64,000 bases of DNA from Arthrinium phaeospermum. Lineage: Eukaryota; Ascomycota; Sordariomycetes; Amphisphaeriales; Apiosporaceae. Within the stretch, counting starts at the first letter, position 1, and each line of letters starts with the position of its first letter. The stretch lies in contig QYRS01000004.1 in the NCBI GenBank assembly GCA_006503535.1, positions 372,001 through 436,000 on the forward strand, in the 5' to 3' direction. The translations under genes were made by a program, and so were the position numbers. Below are positions 43,573 to 53,336 of the stretch, piece after piece. The notes under the pieces are model-generated. The model saw only the letters and a program-made list of their open reading frames with translations. It made no database searches and had not been told where the DNA came from.

Positions 43573-44299
43573 AACTGTTAGCCTACATTCCATTTGGAAA
43601 CCATCAAAACTATTGGGAAGCTGCAGGCGGACATACCCCGACATTTTTCCGACTCATTGAAATAATAGTAAGCCCCCAGCCAATCACCATTATGCCGGTG
43701 TGCGAGGTGAGCGTTGACACATGGCTTCTGGCGGTTTCCGCTTACATTCCAGTACCTAGTGTGCATTCTACCTGGCTGGAATCGGTTGGTAAGCCGAGCC
43801 AATTCCGCCCAGCCGGTAGTCCAGACCAGCATGTTGGATCGCTCAGAAGACGATAACCCGATATAACAGACCAATCATCGACCAACATGACGTGATCGCC
43901 CACGAAATCTGCCTGGCTACTCCCCACCCTCCCCGTTCCCATCTCTAATCGATCATATGATCTAGCTTTCGGGCCTTTCTTCGAAGTTGGTCATGCACGG
44001 GACGGTTGGCCATGTTACTGTTGTCGGTCGAAACCGCCCACATAGGGCTCCGTCCATCTCCACCCCTATCCCTGATTGGCTCGTCTCCACCAAATGGAAT
44101 GTTGATGTTGCTTCGATATAACCCCTATCTCGCCGTTACATCTGGGCACACTGCTATTATCAACCCAGTTATATGTGACTAAGACGGCTGCTATGAGCGT
44201 GACTTTGAAACACCGATATAGATGTAGATGTCGCCAAAGTCGTTGACATGCTTATTGGCTAGATACATAAATTTCGATCCCTTCCAAACCGCTCTCATA
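43296..44299. other. Intergenic with long poly-C tract
   Basis: No gene is supported. It contains the 37-base C run listed next; minus-strand frames here (43450-43942) give low-complexity poly-Gly or nothing recognisable. Confidence 0.45.
43535..43571. repeat. Homopolymer (C)37 tract
   Basis: 37 consecutive C residues, about 240 bp to the right of the TIR element. The true length may vary in cells or be an assembly estimate. Confidence 0.9.
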
Positions 44300-44990
44300 C
44301 TAAGCTACAGCGATTTCCGGTATTCCCATGGCGCGTCGAAGAAATGCGGCTTGGGCGATGAAAACCTCTATCGACCCATCCCCTGTGATGACATCCATAT
44401 GTGCTCTGTTGGGTATGGCGATGAACTCCTTGGGCCCCTGAAACACATCGTAGATCAAGGACCTCTGCATCTCGGGCGGCGAGATCTCGTCCAGCTCGCC
44501 CATCATAATGAGGACGGGGGTGGGTTTACGAACTGCATGAGCGCCAGCGGACGGAAGGCGGCCATGTTGTAGTAGGTCTGCAGCGTAGTCCGCGTCACCA
44601 AGCTGGGCGCAATGGACGCGTGCCGACTGATAATGCCCAACACATTCTCCTTGTTGTAGCCAGCGTCGGGACCGAGCCCAGCGGGCTGCTCCCCCCCGTC
44701 GGTGAGCATGGGGAGGTAGACGCCCCGGTTCCCCGCGAGCTGGGACTCGCGGTCCTTCATGGCCTTGGCCAGGACCTGGCGCCACTTGCTGAACTCCCAC
44801 TTGGTCAGCGACGAGACCGCGACGACGGCCCGGGCCCGCTTGTCCAGGGCCGCGGCGCAGAGGGTAACGGTGGCGCTGAAGGAGTAGCCCCAGTAGGCGA
44901 TGCGGGTCGTCTCTGTGCCGCGGGGAAGAGCCAACCGCGCAGGGTGAGCCCGTCCATGGTCTTGAATTCGACGTCTTCTTTGTTTATCAT
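44300..44990 (-). pseudogene. Alpha/beta-hydrolase relic (polyketide-transferase-like)
   Basis: ATG 44990 opens MINKEDVEFKTMDGLTLRGWLFPA, the N-terminus of fungal alpha/beta hydrolases related to the polyketide transferases of fumagillin-type clusters. About 85 codons that should follow (oxyanion loop and the DPRS-type segment) are missing: the sequence jumps with a frame change to TTRIAYWGYSFSATVTLCAA, containing the nucleophile elbow G-Y-S-F-S. It continues to TTLQTYYNMAAFRPLALMQF. A one-base loss at about 44535 moves to the frame with KPTPVLIMMGELDEISPPE (acid residue) and NRAHMDVI (catalytic His), ending at 44300. The internal deletion makes it non-functional. Confidence 0.72.
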
Positions 44991-45391
44991 GGTGAGGGGT
45001 GAATTGAACTTTACTACGTCCTAGGGGGAGGGTCGATGAAGATTTCCAATGAGTAAGTATATACTTAGCTCCGGAGTAACAGGAGGATTCTCGGAGCAAG
45101 TTCGGGGATCAGGTGACCCGAAGGCGTAGCACATTTATAGGTAGGAGACAACCTGGCGCTCAGAAAGAATGAACCAACAGCCCCCAACCACAAGAATATG
45201 AATATCCGATTCGCCACAATCATTCCGGTGGAGACCACCACAGCAATGGGTGTAAGAATGCAGCCCACTAAGCCACGCAACATCTCGATGCAAAGGTCTG
45301 AACCTGTTACAGGGATGTCGTTCAGATGCATTAGGGTATCATCCAGTCGATAGTTCGTCAACATGAATGCCCAGGCGAAGTTACATACGAG
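44991..45391. other. Spacer between two gene relics
   Basis: 400 bp between the divergent relics. A minus-strand frame (45535-45065) with a hydrophobic stretch overlaps the PKS relic and is probably a shadow. Confidence 0.4.
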
Positions 45392-45905
45392 ATGATAGTT
45401 TTTGTCGCGGTCGTCGGAATGGCGTGTCGACTTCCAGGCCACATCAGCCCGCCCACTGTGCTTTGGGATCTCCTGGAGCGCGGCGGCATTGCCAAAAACG
45501 AGCCGCCCCCTTCCCGCTTCAGTCTCGTCGGTCACTATGACAAGGCGAACCCCGGACGCCCGAGGACCATGAAGCCGCCATCAAAGTGGAACCCTGCCCG
45601 GCGGGGACCTTGACCACTCCCCCGTGGTCACAGGTCTAGTACTGCCGCAGCCCGAAGACTCGATCCTAAAGAAGGACACCCGGTTCTCGCCCCTCTTCGC
45701 CGGCCACCACGGCGTCCTGCGGCTCTCGGAGCCGATGGATCCCGGCCGGCCGATCAGCGTCTACGGGACCGATTCCCTGGCCGCCGTCGAGGGGCGCAAT
45801 TGGATCCGGACGGAGCTCAGTGCGCTGGTGACGATTTTGGATATCATGAGCGCGGCGTCGCTGACGGCGTTCTGTGAGAAGATTCTCGGAAAGCTGGTTT
45901 CGTAG
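45392..45905 (+). pseudogene. Polyketide synthase remnant: KS start fused to C-terminal ACP
   Basis: ATG 45392 opens [37 protein letters not shown] and GRPRTM, the first 60 residues of a fungal type I PKS ketosynthase. After about 45580 the homology stops. From about 45615, in another frame, comes VVTGLVLPQPEDS, LKKDTRFSPLFAGH, then the acyl-carrier domain YGTDSLAAVEGRNWIRTELSALVT, with the phosphopantetheine Ser encoded at 45774-45776. It ends with LTAFCEKILGKLVS at the stop 45905. More than 6 kb of catalytic domains are therefore gone, leaving about 500 bp with the two ends next to each other. The parent was probably a highly reducing PKS. Confidence 0.8.
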
Positions 45906-46118
45906 AGTGGTTAGTTAGTCTTCGCCAGCGTAGTAAGCGATACGGGGTCAGTAAGCAGCGCCCAGTGCCCAGCCTATTAGTTAGTGGTATTTTCCGGCCT
46001 CAAAAGCGACTTGGGCCCAAGGTGCGGGGTAAATATGGGCACCGGATCTAAATGCTCAATGCTGATTTCAGCTTTTATATAACGGGATTCCCAAGATATC
46101 CGAATCCAGTCCTCAGCT

Positions 46119-48294
46119 ATGGCGTCAATTTGCAGTCAATGCAAAGATATCTTCGACCGTCCCTTGGACCCTAGATGGAATGCGCACCACTCCACCCATG
46201 ACTCTTTCAAGCAAGCAGTGGCCGCCGGCTGCTACATGTGCAAGGCTCTAGCATCGGAGATCAGGACGTACGGCGAGACTGTGTTAGACCTGGAGGCGTC
46301 TGCTCACACAACGTATGCCGTTGTGGATCTTTTCCTCCTCGATCAATTCACCGTGGTGCTTCACTGGCAGGAGGACCATAAAAAAGTGCATGAGAGAGAA
46401 TTCTCCATACGGAGACTGGATAGTATGTATTTGCCATGAAAAAAGCCTGGCCAATTCAGTTAGCTGACGCAGATGAACAGGTGTACAAGGTGCTCTCGCC
46501 ACCGTTGACGACGAACAGACAGTTTCGAGCCGCCTCCACCTGGACACGGCCAAGAGATGGATAACGGAATGCCAGGAACAACATAGCACCTGCCGGTCAC
46601 TCCAGGCGTGGAGGACCAAGACAGGTCGCTATATTCCCAAGCGGCTTGTCGCGATCGGCGAGGGAGATGCTCAGAGCTGGCGGCTCGTAACGAGAGACCA
46701 ATGTGACGAAACAGCACGGGACTATGCCACGCTGAGTCACCGCTGGAGTAGCGGCCCTACCGTGAAGCTTTTGGTGGAACATCTGGAGACCTTCACCACG
46801 CCACAGCCCATCTCGGACTTGCCAGCGACCTTTCAAGACGTAAGCGACTTTCAGTGTTTATTCCAGGTTATCCTAGTGTCTCATGAGGGATGGAGTAACC
46901 GCTTATTCGAGAAGTTTTCATTATTCCCTCTTGAGACATCTTGTTGACTCTAAAGAGGAGTACATACTAACCATGAGACTTTACAGGCAATTACCGTAGC
47001 CCTGGAGCTGGGACTCCGATATATTTGGATCGACTGCTTGTGCATCATCCAGGACTCGGACCAAGAGGAGGACTGGAAAGACCAGGGGACGGAGATGTGC
47101 AACATCTACACAAATGCGGTCGTCAATATCTCGGCTACCGGCGTTCCGAACAACACGCACAGCTTTCTCAAACCTTACGAGGACAGCACGGTGCCATTAC
47201 CGCCCATCATAAAGCATAACTGGCATAGCAACGGCAAAAGGCTGCAGCAGGGGGGTAACGACACAGCAAGCAGCACGTCGGACGAAGCGGCCGAGGAAGG
47301 CGACCAATGGTGCGTGGTCGACTCGTATTTCTGGTGGTCCGAAGTCACCAACACGGTGCTCCTGTCGAGAGGTTGGGTGTTCCAGGAAAGATACCTCGCC
47401 CCGCGCGTCCTGCATTTCGGCGCCAACCAGCTGCTGTGGGAATGCACGACTATGGACGCATGCGAGGCCTATCCCCGAGGCCTCCCGGACTACGTGAAGA
47501 GCGGGGGGCACACGGACGTCAAACGCATCAACCTCGACGGGACGCAACTCTCCTCCTCCTCCGCCGATCCGGACTCTTCGGCCCAGAAGACGCTATCGGA
47601 TGCTGCCCTGCACGTCTGGTGCGATCTGGTCCAGGCCTACACGCGGACCCACCTCACCAAGCGCAGCGATAAGCTCATCGCGTTTTCCGGCGTGGCGGAG
47701 CTGGTACGTAAGCTCTATCATCATCACGAAGACCAAGGTAGTGATACCCGCTCGTCAAACGATGCATACACGGCGGGCATCTTCGAGCTCCACCTTCTTC
47801 TCATGCTCGAATGGCACACCAAATGGACCCTGGCGCCGACTTCGAGGCCCGACGAGTACCGGGCCCCCACCTGGTCGTGGGCCAGTATCGATGGGAGAGT
47901 CGGCTACGAGTTCCTCCCGCAAGTCATCGCCAACCCGTCGGGCTTGCCGTGGCCCCCCATCTGGGCCCAGGTCCTCCGCAGCCCGCGGTATCCGGCCACC
48001 CTTCCCGCGGCCGGCATGGAACAACAGCAGGGCGCCTCTTGGTTTCCGCTCGTGTTCGACGTGGAAGTCGGCGCGGCCACCACCACCGGTATCGACGAAC
48101 GACCCCAGCAGCAAGCCCGTCCAGTTCCGAGACTGGCGATCAAGCTCCAAGGGCATATACTACCCCTGCAGTCCGTCGTCCGCGTCAACAGCGTGCGGGA
48201 ACGGGGCCGGCCGCAGCCCATCGTGGTCGAGGAGGACATCCAGGGCGACATTTTTCTAGGCGATGCGCGCCGGGGAATAAGCCGCCAACTCTGA
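46119..48294 (+). CDS. HET-domain protein (heterokaryon incompatibility type), possibly frameshifted near its end
   Basis: Exons 46119-46422, 46481-46839 and 46987-48294 encode 656 aa. The introns are gtatgt...cag and gtaagc...cag, both in phase. The N-terminus has Cys pairs (CSQCKDIF, CYMCKALA) common in this family. HET motifs in order are [42 protein letters not shown], and SRGWVFQERYLAPRVLHF with LLWECTTMDACE. APTWSWASIDGRV follows. HET proteins trigger programmed cell death on non-self fusion. The frame closes at 48294, but homologous-looking sequence (CLPLRCLELVGDDSQRKHWVTGLIL...FFAVL) continues to 48554 one base out of frame. A one-base loss near 48258 therefore probably truncates the C-terminus. 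Intron 2 is an introner-like repeat. Confidence 0.84.
46840..46986 (+). repeat. Introner-like element, copy 1 (HET gene intron 2)
   Basis: This 147-nt intron resembles the last intron of the amidohydrolase gene (52874-53044) over its length. Shared blocks are the start (GTAAGC-ACTT, GTGTTTATTCC) and a 60-bp core (46878-46937) bounded by GTCTCATGAGGGA and CCCTCTTGAGAC as inverted repeats. The end also matches (GGAGTACATACTAAC...AG). The two host genes are unrelated. Confidence 0.72.
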
Positions 48295-49200
48295 GGGGGG
48301 TCGTCAACAGGCCGTGCCTGCCGTTGCGGTGCCTGGAGCTCGTGGGCGACGACTCGCAGCGCAAACATTGGGTCACGGGCCTCATACTCAAGCCTCACAC
48401 GGAACGGGAGTCGGTGTACTATCGGTGCGGATTCTTCGCTGTCCTTTCCACGGAAGGGGTGGAACGGGTCGGGATCCGGGTATCGGGCGGGTCCGGTCCG
48501 TTCAGGGCGGACTTTGCGGAGGACGTGGAGATTTCTTCGATTGAGATCATATGACCGAGGACAAGAGGCTTCGCATTGGGAAGGCCGAGAGGAATAAAAC
48601 TCCACTACTACAGGTAGAAGTGTAAATAGAGACAACGAAAACTATTAGACACAAAGGAAAATGAACAAGTATGGAACGTGGACGAGCATAAACTCGCTCT
48701 TGACGCAGAGAGAGAAGTTACTGTGAAGACAACATTTATTATTCCAACTATTATTCCAACTTTCATGATGTCTATTATTCCAACTATTATTCCAATCCTA
48801 CCATGGTTATCCCTTATCCGAATTTATATTTTAAATACCTAGTCTGTTGGGTCGCAGTAGCTCAGCACGAGACAGACCATGTATGAAGAATCGTAAAGGT
48901 TATCCTGACGGCAATATGGCAGGTTCCAGCTAGACGATTACCCAAAGATCTTCGTATTTGAGCCGTCTTGGCCATCCATCATGGTTCCCAACCACATCGA
49001 AGCTAAGACATGAACCGTCAGCCCGCGGCGCTCCCGTAGCGCTGCCCGCCCCGGGACTCATGTACTCTTTATCCGGTCACACCCGTTGGCTGTAAGAAGA
49101 GTCAACATCACACTCTACCAGCTATCACACATTGCATGATCCCAGTCGTTGAGATCTTTCCGTGACTCGAATATTGTGATAGACTCTATCTCACAAAGCT
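48295..49200. other. HET gene tail remnant and intergenic
   Basis: 48295-48554 is the out-of-frame continuation of the HET protein. The rest holds a short tandem repeat (48735-48798) and no gene. Confidence 0.5.
48735..48798. repeat. 12-bp tandem repeat TATTATTCCAAC
   Basis: Two pairs of the 12-mer TATTATTCCAAC/T separated by a 12-nt spacer. The TTATTCCA core also occurs at the ends of introner-like sequences nearby. Confidence 0.7.
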
Positions 49201-50918
49201 ATGGCGTTGATATCTTGTGTAAGTCTTGAATCGAAACACTGTTTGGCCAATTTAAAGCCGACGACACCTTGATGGCTAACGCGGGGAACACGCCCAAAGT
49301 GCGACGCCCTGTCCAGTGCGTTGCCAGGGAACGTCTTCCCCCCCAACAGCACCACCTACCTCGACGCGAACTCGCATCGCTGGTCGGGCACGGCCTCATC
49401 GCTGCAGCCCAACTGCGTGGTGCTCCCCACGTGCACCGAGGACGTGGCGACGGCCATGCAGGTCCTGACGCAGCACCAGTGCCTCTTCGCCGTCAAGTCG
49501 GGCGGGCACATGGCCGTCGCCGGCTTCAACAACATCGACGACGGCGTGACGCTGGACCTGAGCCGCATCAACACCGTGGAGGTGTCCCGGGACCTGCGCA
49601 CCTCGCGGCTGGGGGCCGGCGCCGAGTGGCAGCGCGTCTACGACAAGACCCCGGACGTCGTGGTGCCGGGTGGCCTGTGCGGCGGAACGGGGGTCGGGGG
49701 CGTCGCGCTCGGGGGCGGCATGTCCATTTTCTTGGCCGAGAAGGGCTGGACGGCGAACAATATCGTCGACTACGAGATGGTCCTCGCCAACGGGACCGTC
49801 GTGCACGCCAATCAGGCCTCGAACCCGGACCTTTTCCTTGCCCTCAAGGGTGGCGGATCCAACTTTGGGGTGCTGACGCACATCACCGTCAAGAATGCGC
49901 AGCTGACCAACCTCGTCTACGCCGGGCAGGTGATCAATCTCCTCACCGACCAGTCGACGAGCTCGTTGTTGAAAGCCTTGACCAGATACACCAAAGCCAA
50001 CAATCGGGATCAGAGCGCGGGTCTCCAAACCATATTCAAGATGGGCAGCAATGGCAAGGACGAGGTCGAGACGCTGTACGGGCACCGCGTGGGCCCGGTC
50101 TCCATGATCCCCTTCTTGCCTCCTGCCATCTTCGGCGAGTTGCTGACGGTCCGACCACAAACACTGGCTATTGCTGCGCCAGCACCCATGAACGTCATGT
50201 CCAACATCGCGCAGGCCGCCCAAGCAGATGGGTTCAGGTCAGTCTCTTCCACCACCGCATTTCGGCCCTCGGCATGACGAAATAGCCCCCGTGCTAATAT
50301 TTGATGTCAACAACAGGGACGGGATAGCGACCATCACCTTCAAGAACGACCAAAAGACCATTGAAGCAGTGCATAAAGTGACCAACGACATCTGCAACCA
50401 AGTGGCAGACGTACCCGGCATGGACTGTTTCTGGAGCTATGTTCCTCTGCCGGACATCGTCACGGCCAACAGCCTAAAAAGGGGCGGGGACGTCCTAGGC
50501 CTGGAAAGAAACCGAACCGACCGCATGGGTACGTGGGCAAGAATAGCCCACCTAATGGTCGATTACCGTCATCCCCCTCCTGTTTCACTACATCCAAAGG
50601 TGGAAGCGTATGAGTACACCTGGCTAACTCTTGCTAGTCGTCTTCTTCTCCCCGCGGTGGCTCGACGCCCAGTACGACGACCGCATGGCCAACGCCAGCG
50701 TGGCTTGGTTCGACCAGGCCAAGGCGGCCACGGTGGCCCTGGGGACTGATGACGAGTTCCTGTATCTCAACTTTGCCGGCGGGTTCCAGGATCCCATCAG
50801 TGGCTACGGCACCAAGAATGTCGAGTTTCTGCGGCGGGTGGCGGCCAAGTATGATCCTCAGGGGGTCTTCCAGAAGCTGATGCCCGGGGGCTTTAAGCTG
50901 CCGGCGAAGCAGGGATGA
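49201..50918 (+). CDS. FAD-linked oxidoreductase, berberine-bridge-enzyme-like
   Basis: Likely exons 49201-49218, 49300-50237, 50317-50528 and 50638-50918, giving 482 aa, the normal size. Only the first exon is doubtful: it supplies an ATG and a good donor (gtaagt), but its acceptor (aaag) is weak and no signal peptide results. The PCMH FAD domain has CVVLPTCTEDVATAMQVL and KSGGHMAVAGFNNIDDGVTLDLSRI with the conserved GGH. It also has VPGGLCGGTGVGGVALGGGMSIF and LFLALKGGGSNFGVLT. The substrate domain ends with the BBE signature YLNFAGGFQDPISGYG and KYDPQGVFQKLMPGGFKL. Such enzymes oxidise alcohols or cyclise intermediates in secondary metabolism, which suits the PKS relic 3 kb away. Confidence 0.86.
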
Positions 50919-51542
50919 ACAGGCTTCTTTTCTTTCTTCTTTCTTTTTTTTTCGATTCGTACCAAGGTTTCCCGGCAGAAACAAAAGACTCACAAAGAGC
51001 AAACGAGCGGAAGACGGATCAGGATAAAAGGTGTTTGGGCTCCTTGCAGCAATTTCATTTCATGACAGACCAGAGTACTAATTCTAGATACTGTATTATT
51101 GCTGAAGAGATGGGAGCCTTTGCCGCTCATTGCGCTAATGAGATGTGTTTATGGACTCCAGCCTGCGACTGTGCCACGTATTCCCGACAAAATGCCAACT
51201 CTGTGCCATTAACCGCGCGAGGGTGACGCCGTAGCATTCGAGCGGTCTGCATGCATCGGGTGGCCCGGTAAGGGATGACCTGACGAGGGATGAACTTCCA
51301 CCCATGTGCCGAACCCCCTCGCATACTAGTTCCGGAGGGACTGGTTGCCAAGTCGCCACTAGAACGGATCTGGCAACCTACACGATGCGGCACCGCCCCT
51401 TTTCGACGTCACACCAACAGCGCACAACTGCGGTGATGGATTCAAATATCATGTGCCTCTTCCTGGAAACTTTGTACAATTGTGATTCGGATACAAGCCT
51501 ACCTTCTCTCTATTTTTCTAATTCCTGTTACCAGTCCTCAAG
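50919..51542. other. Intergenic
   Basis: About 620 bp between tandem genes; a pyrimidine tract at 50925-50955 and nothing else recognised. Confidence 0.5.
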
Positions 51543-53336
51543 ATGAAGGTTTGTGGTAGCTTGTCGTCGGTCCTGCAGGTGCTTTTACATGCAAGCATTG
51601 CTGCGGGGGCAAAACTACTGAGTGGCGGCACCATCGTCGCATTCGACCAAGACGCCGGGCAATTGCAAGTGATCAGGGGCGGTTCCATCCTTATCGAAGG
51701 AGACCGAATCACCGGTGTCTCGGATGTCGCCTCGCCGCTCGACACGCCCGCCGGCGTCGAGTTCGTCGACTGCACCGACAAAATCATCACCCCGGGCTTC
51801 ATCGACACCCACCGCCACGGCTGGCAGACCGTCTTCAAGACCATGGGCTCCAACACGACGCTGGCCGACTACGCCCTGCGCTTCAGCGCCCTCGTCGCGG
51901 CCCCGCTCTTCACCCCGGACGACCTGTACATCAGCCAGCTCGCCGGCATCTACGAGGCCGTGGCGGCAGGCGTGACCACCATCGTCGACCACGCCCACCA
52001 CACCTGGACGCCCGAGCACGCCGCCGCCGGCCTGCACGCGTCGGTCGATAGCGGGGCTCGGGTCTTCTTTGGGTACACTTTCCAGAACTCGTCGGATGAG
52101 TTCGGCGTCCCGGCGCAGATTGGGCAGTGGAAGGAGCTGGCTGCGTCCATGACTAGCAATCTGACTCAACTGTGCATAGCGTATGACGAATGGACCTCTA
52201 ACCCTACCGGAGGTAACACGCAGGCTATCATGGATCTGATAAAGTGAGTCTAGTTTGAGAGTGATGATGAGCGCCGTTGGCTAACCTTCGTCACAGGGAG
52301 AGCGAATCACTGCTGACGACTCATCACGTGGAGGGACCCTGGCTGTGTAATTATTCTTAAAGGCCCCCACCCTTGTGACTTCCATGTGCTGACCAGCGAC
52401 ACAGTGGGCAACACCCCCCAAGACCTCCACCGCGCCGGCATCCTCAACACCAGCACCCCCATCGTCATCTCCCACGCCTCCCATCTAGACGCGCGGGGCG
52501 CCGGCCTGCTGCGGGCCACGGACCAGCACGTCTCCATCACGGCCGAGAGCGAGATGCACTACGGCCACCTGCACCCGACGAGCCACCTGATCCTGGACCA
52601 GGCCTCCTTAGGGGTCGACACCCACATGACCTTCTCGACCGACATCCTGACCCAGGCCCGCCTCTGGCTGCAGTCGGCCCGCTACCGCGTCTACCAGAAC
52701 ACCCTCGACCGCTGGCAGATCCCCGCCCAGAACCCGTTCTCGGTGAACCAAGCTTTCCTGCTCGCGACCCGCAACGGCGGGCTGGCCGTGGGAAGAAAAG
52801 ATCTGGGAGTTATCGCGCCGGGGGCCATGGCTGACCTCGTGATCTGGGAGGGTCGGTCGCCCGCCATGCTCGGGTAAGCAACTTCCGGTGTTTATTCCCT
52901 CCTGTCCTAGTGTTTATTCCACGTCAATCCAGTGTCTCACGAGGGATGGAATAACCGCTTGTTCCACAAATCCCCACTACTCCCTCTCGAGACTTTGTAT
53001 CCACCCAAGCATCAGGAGCACATGCTGACACCGAGAGTCGATAGGTGGACGGACCCCGTCGCGGCCGTCATCCTGCACGCGAGCGTCGGCGACATCGCAC
53101 ACGTGCTCATCAACGGCGCGTTCCGGAAGCGCGACGGCCGCCTCGTCGACGACCGTTACTACGACGAGGTGCAGGACCGGTTCCTGGCCAGCGCGCGGCG
53201 CATCCAGGGCGAACTGAAGAAAATGCCGCTGCCGCCGCAGGAGGGTACCTTTTTGACGGGGTCTCCCTTCGGCTACGTGATGCAGGTAGATGCGCAGCGG
53301 GGCGAGGGGACTGGCTATGGTCCGAATTTCGTCTAA
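51543..53336 (+). CDS. Amidohydrolase of the ATZ/TRZ (guanine/cytosine-deaminase-like) group
   Basis: Exons 51543-52243, 52297-52346, 52405-52873 and 53045-53336 encode 503 aa, all in phase. Metal-dependent hydrolase: GGTIVAFDQDAGQLQVIRGGSILIEGDRITGV forms the small beta domain in two blocks. Then comes IITPGFIDTHRHGWQTVF with the H-x-H metal pair, GVTTIVDHAHHT, the third-ligand region TTHHVEGPWL, VISHASHLDARG, and VDTHMTFSTDILTQARLW. The C-terminal strand is LGVIAPGAMADLVIWEG. The short exon 2 and the intron after PWL (gtaatt...cag) are needed to avoid a stop and restore LLGNTPQDLHRAGIL. A hydrophobic N-terminus (LSSVLQVLLHASIAAGA) may be a signal peptide. The substrate is unknown. The last intron is an introner-like repeat. 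Confidence 0.9.
52874..53044 (+). repeat. Introner-like element, copy 2 (amidohydrolase intron 3)
   Basis: This 171-nt intron is homologous to 46840-46986. It starts GTAAGCAACTTCCGGTG and has a duplicated GTGTTTATTCC. Its 60-bp core (52934-52993) is bounded by GTCTCACGAGGGA and CCCTCTCGAGAC. It ends GGAGCACATGCTGAC...TAG. The donor and acceptor coincide with the element ends. Confidence 0.72.

Noticed and set aside
43450..43644. Minus-strand frame containing a Gly run
   Set aside because: The Gly run is simply the poly-C tract read on the other strand.
45065..45535. 156-codon minus-strand frame with a hydrophobic segment
   Set aside because: Overlaps the PKS relic, whose plus-strand frame is clearly recognisable; treated as a shadow.
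52297..52404. Apparent premature stop after PWL in the amidohydrolase
   Set aside because: Explained by a normal intron (52347-52404, donor gtaatt, acceptor cag) that restores the family sequence, so it is not a nonsense mutation.
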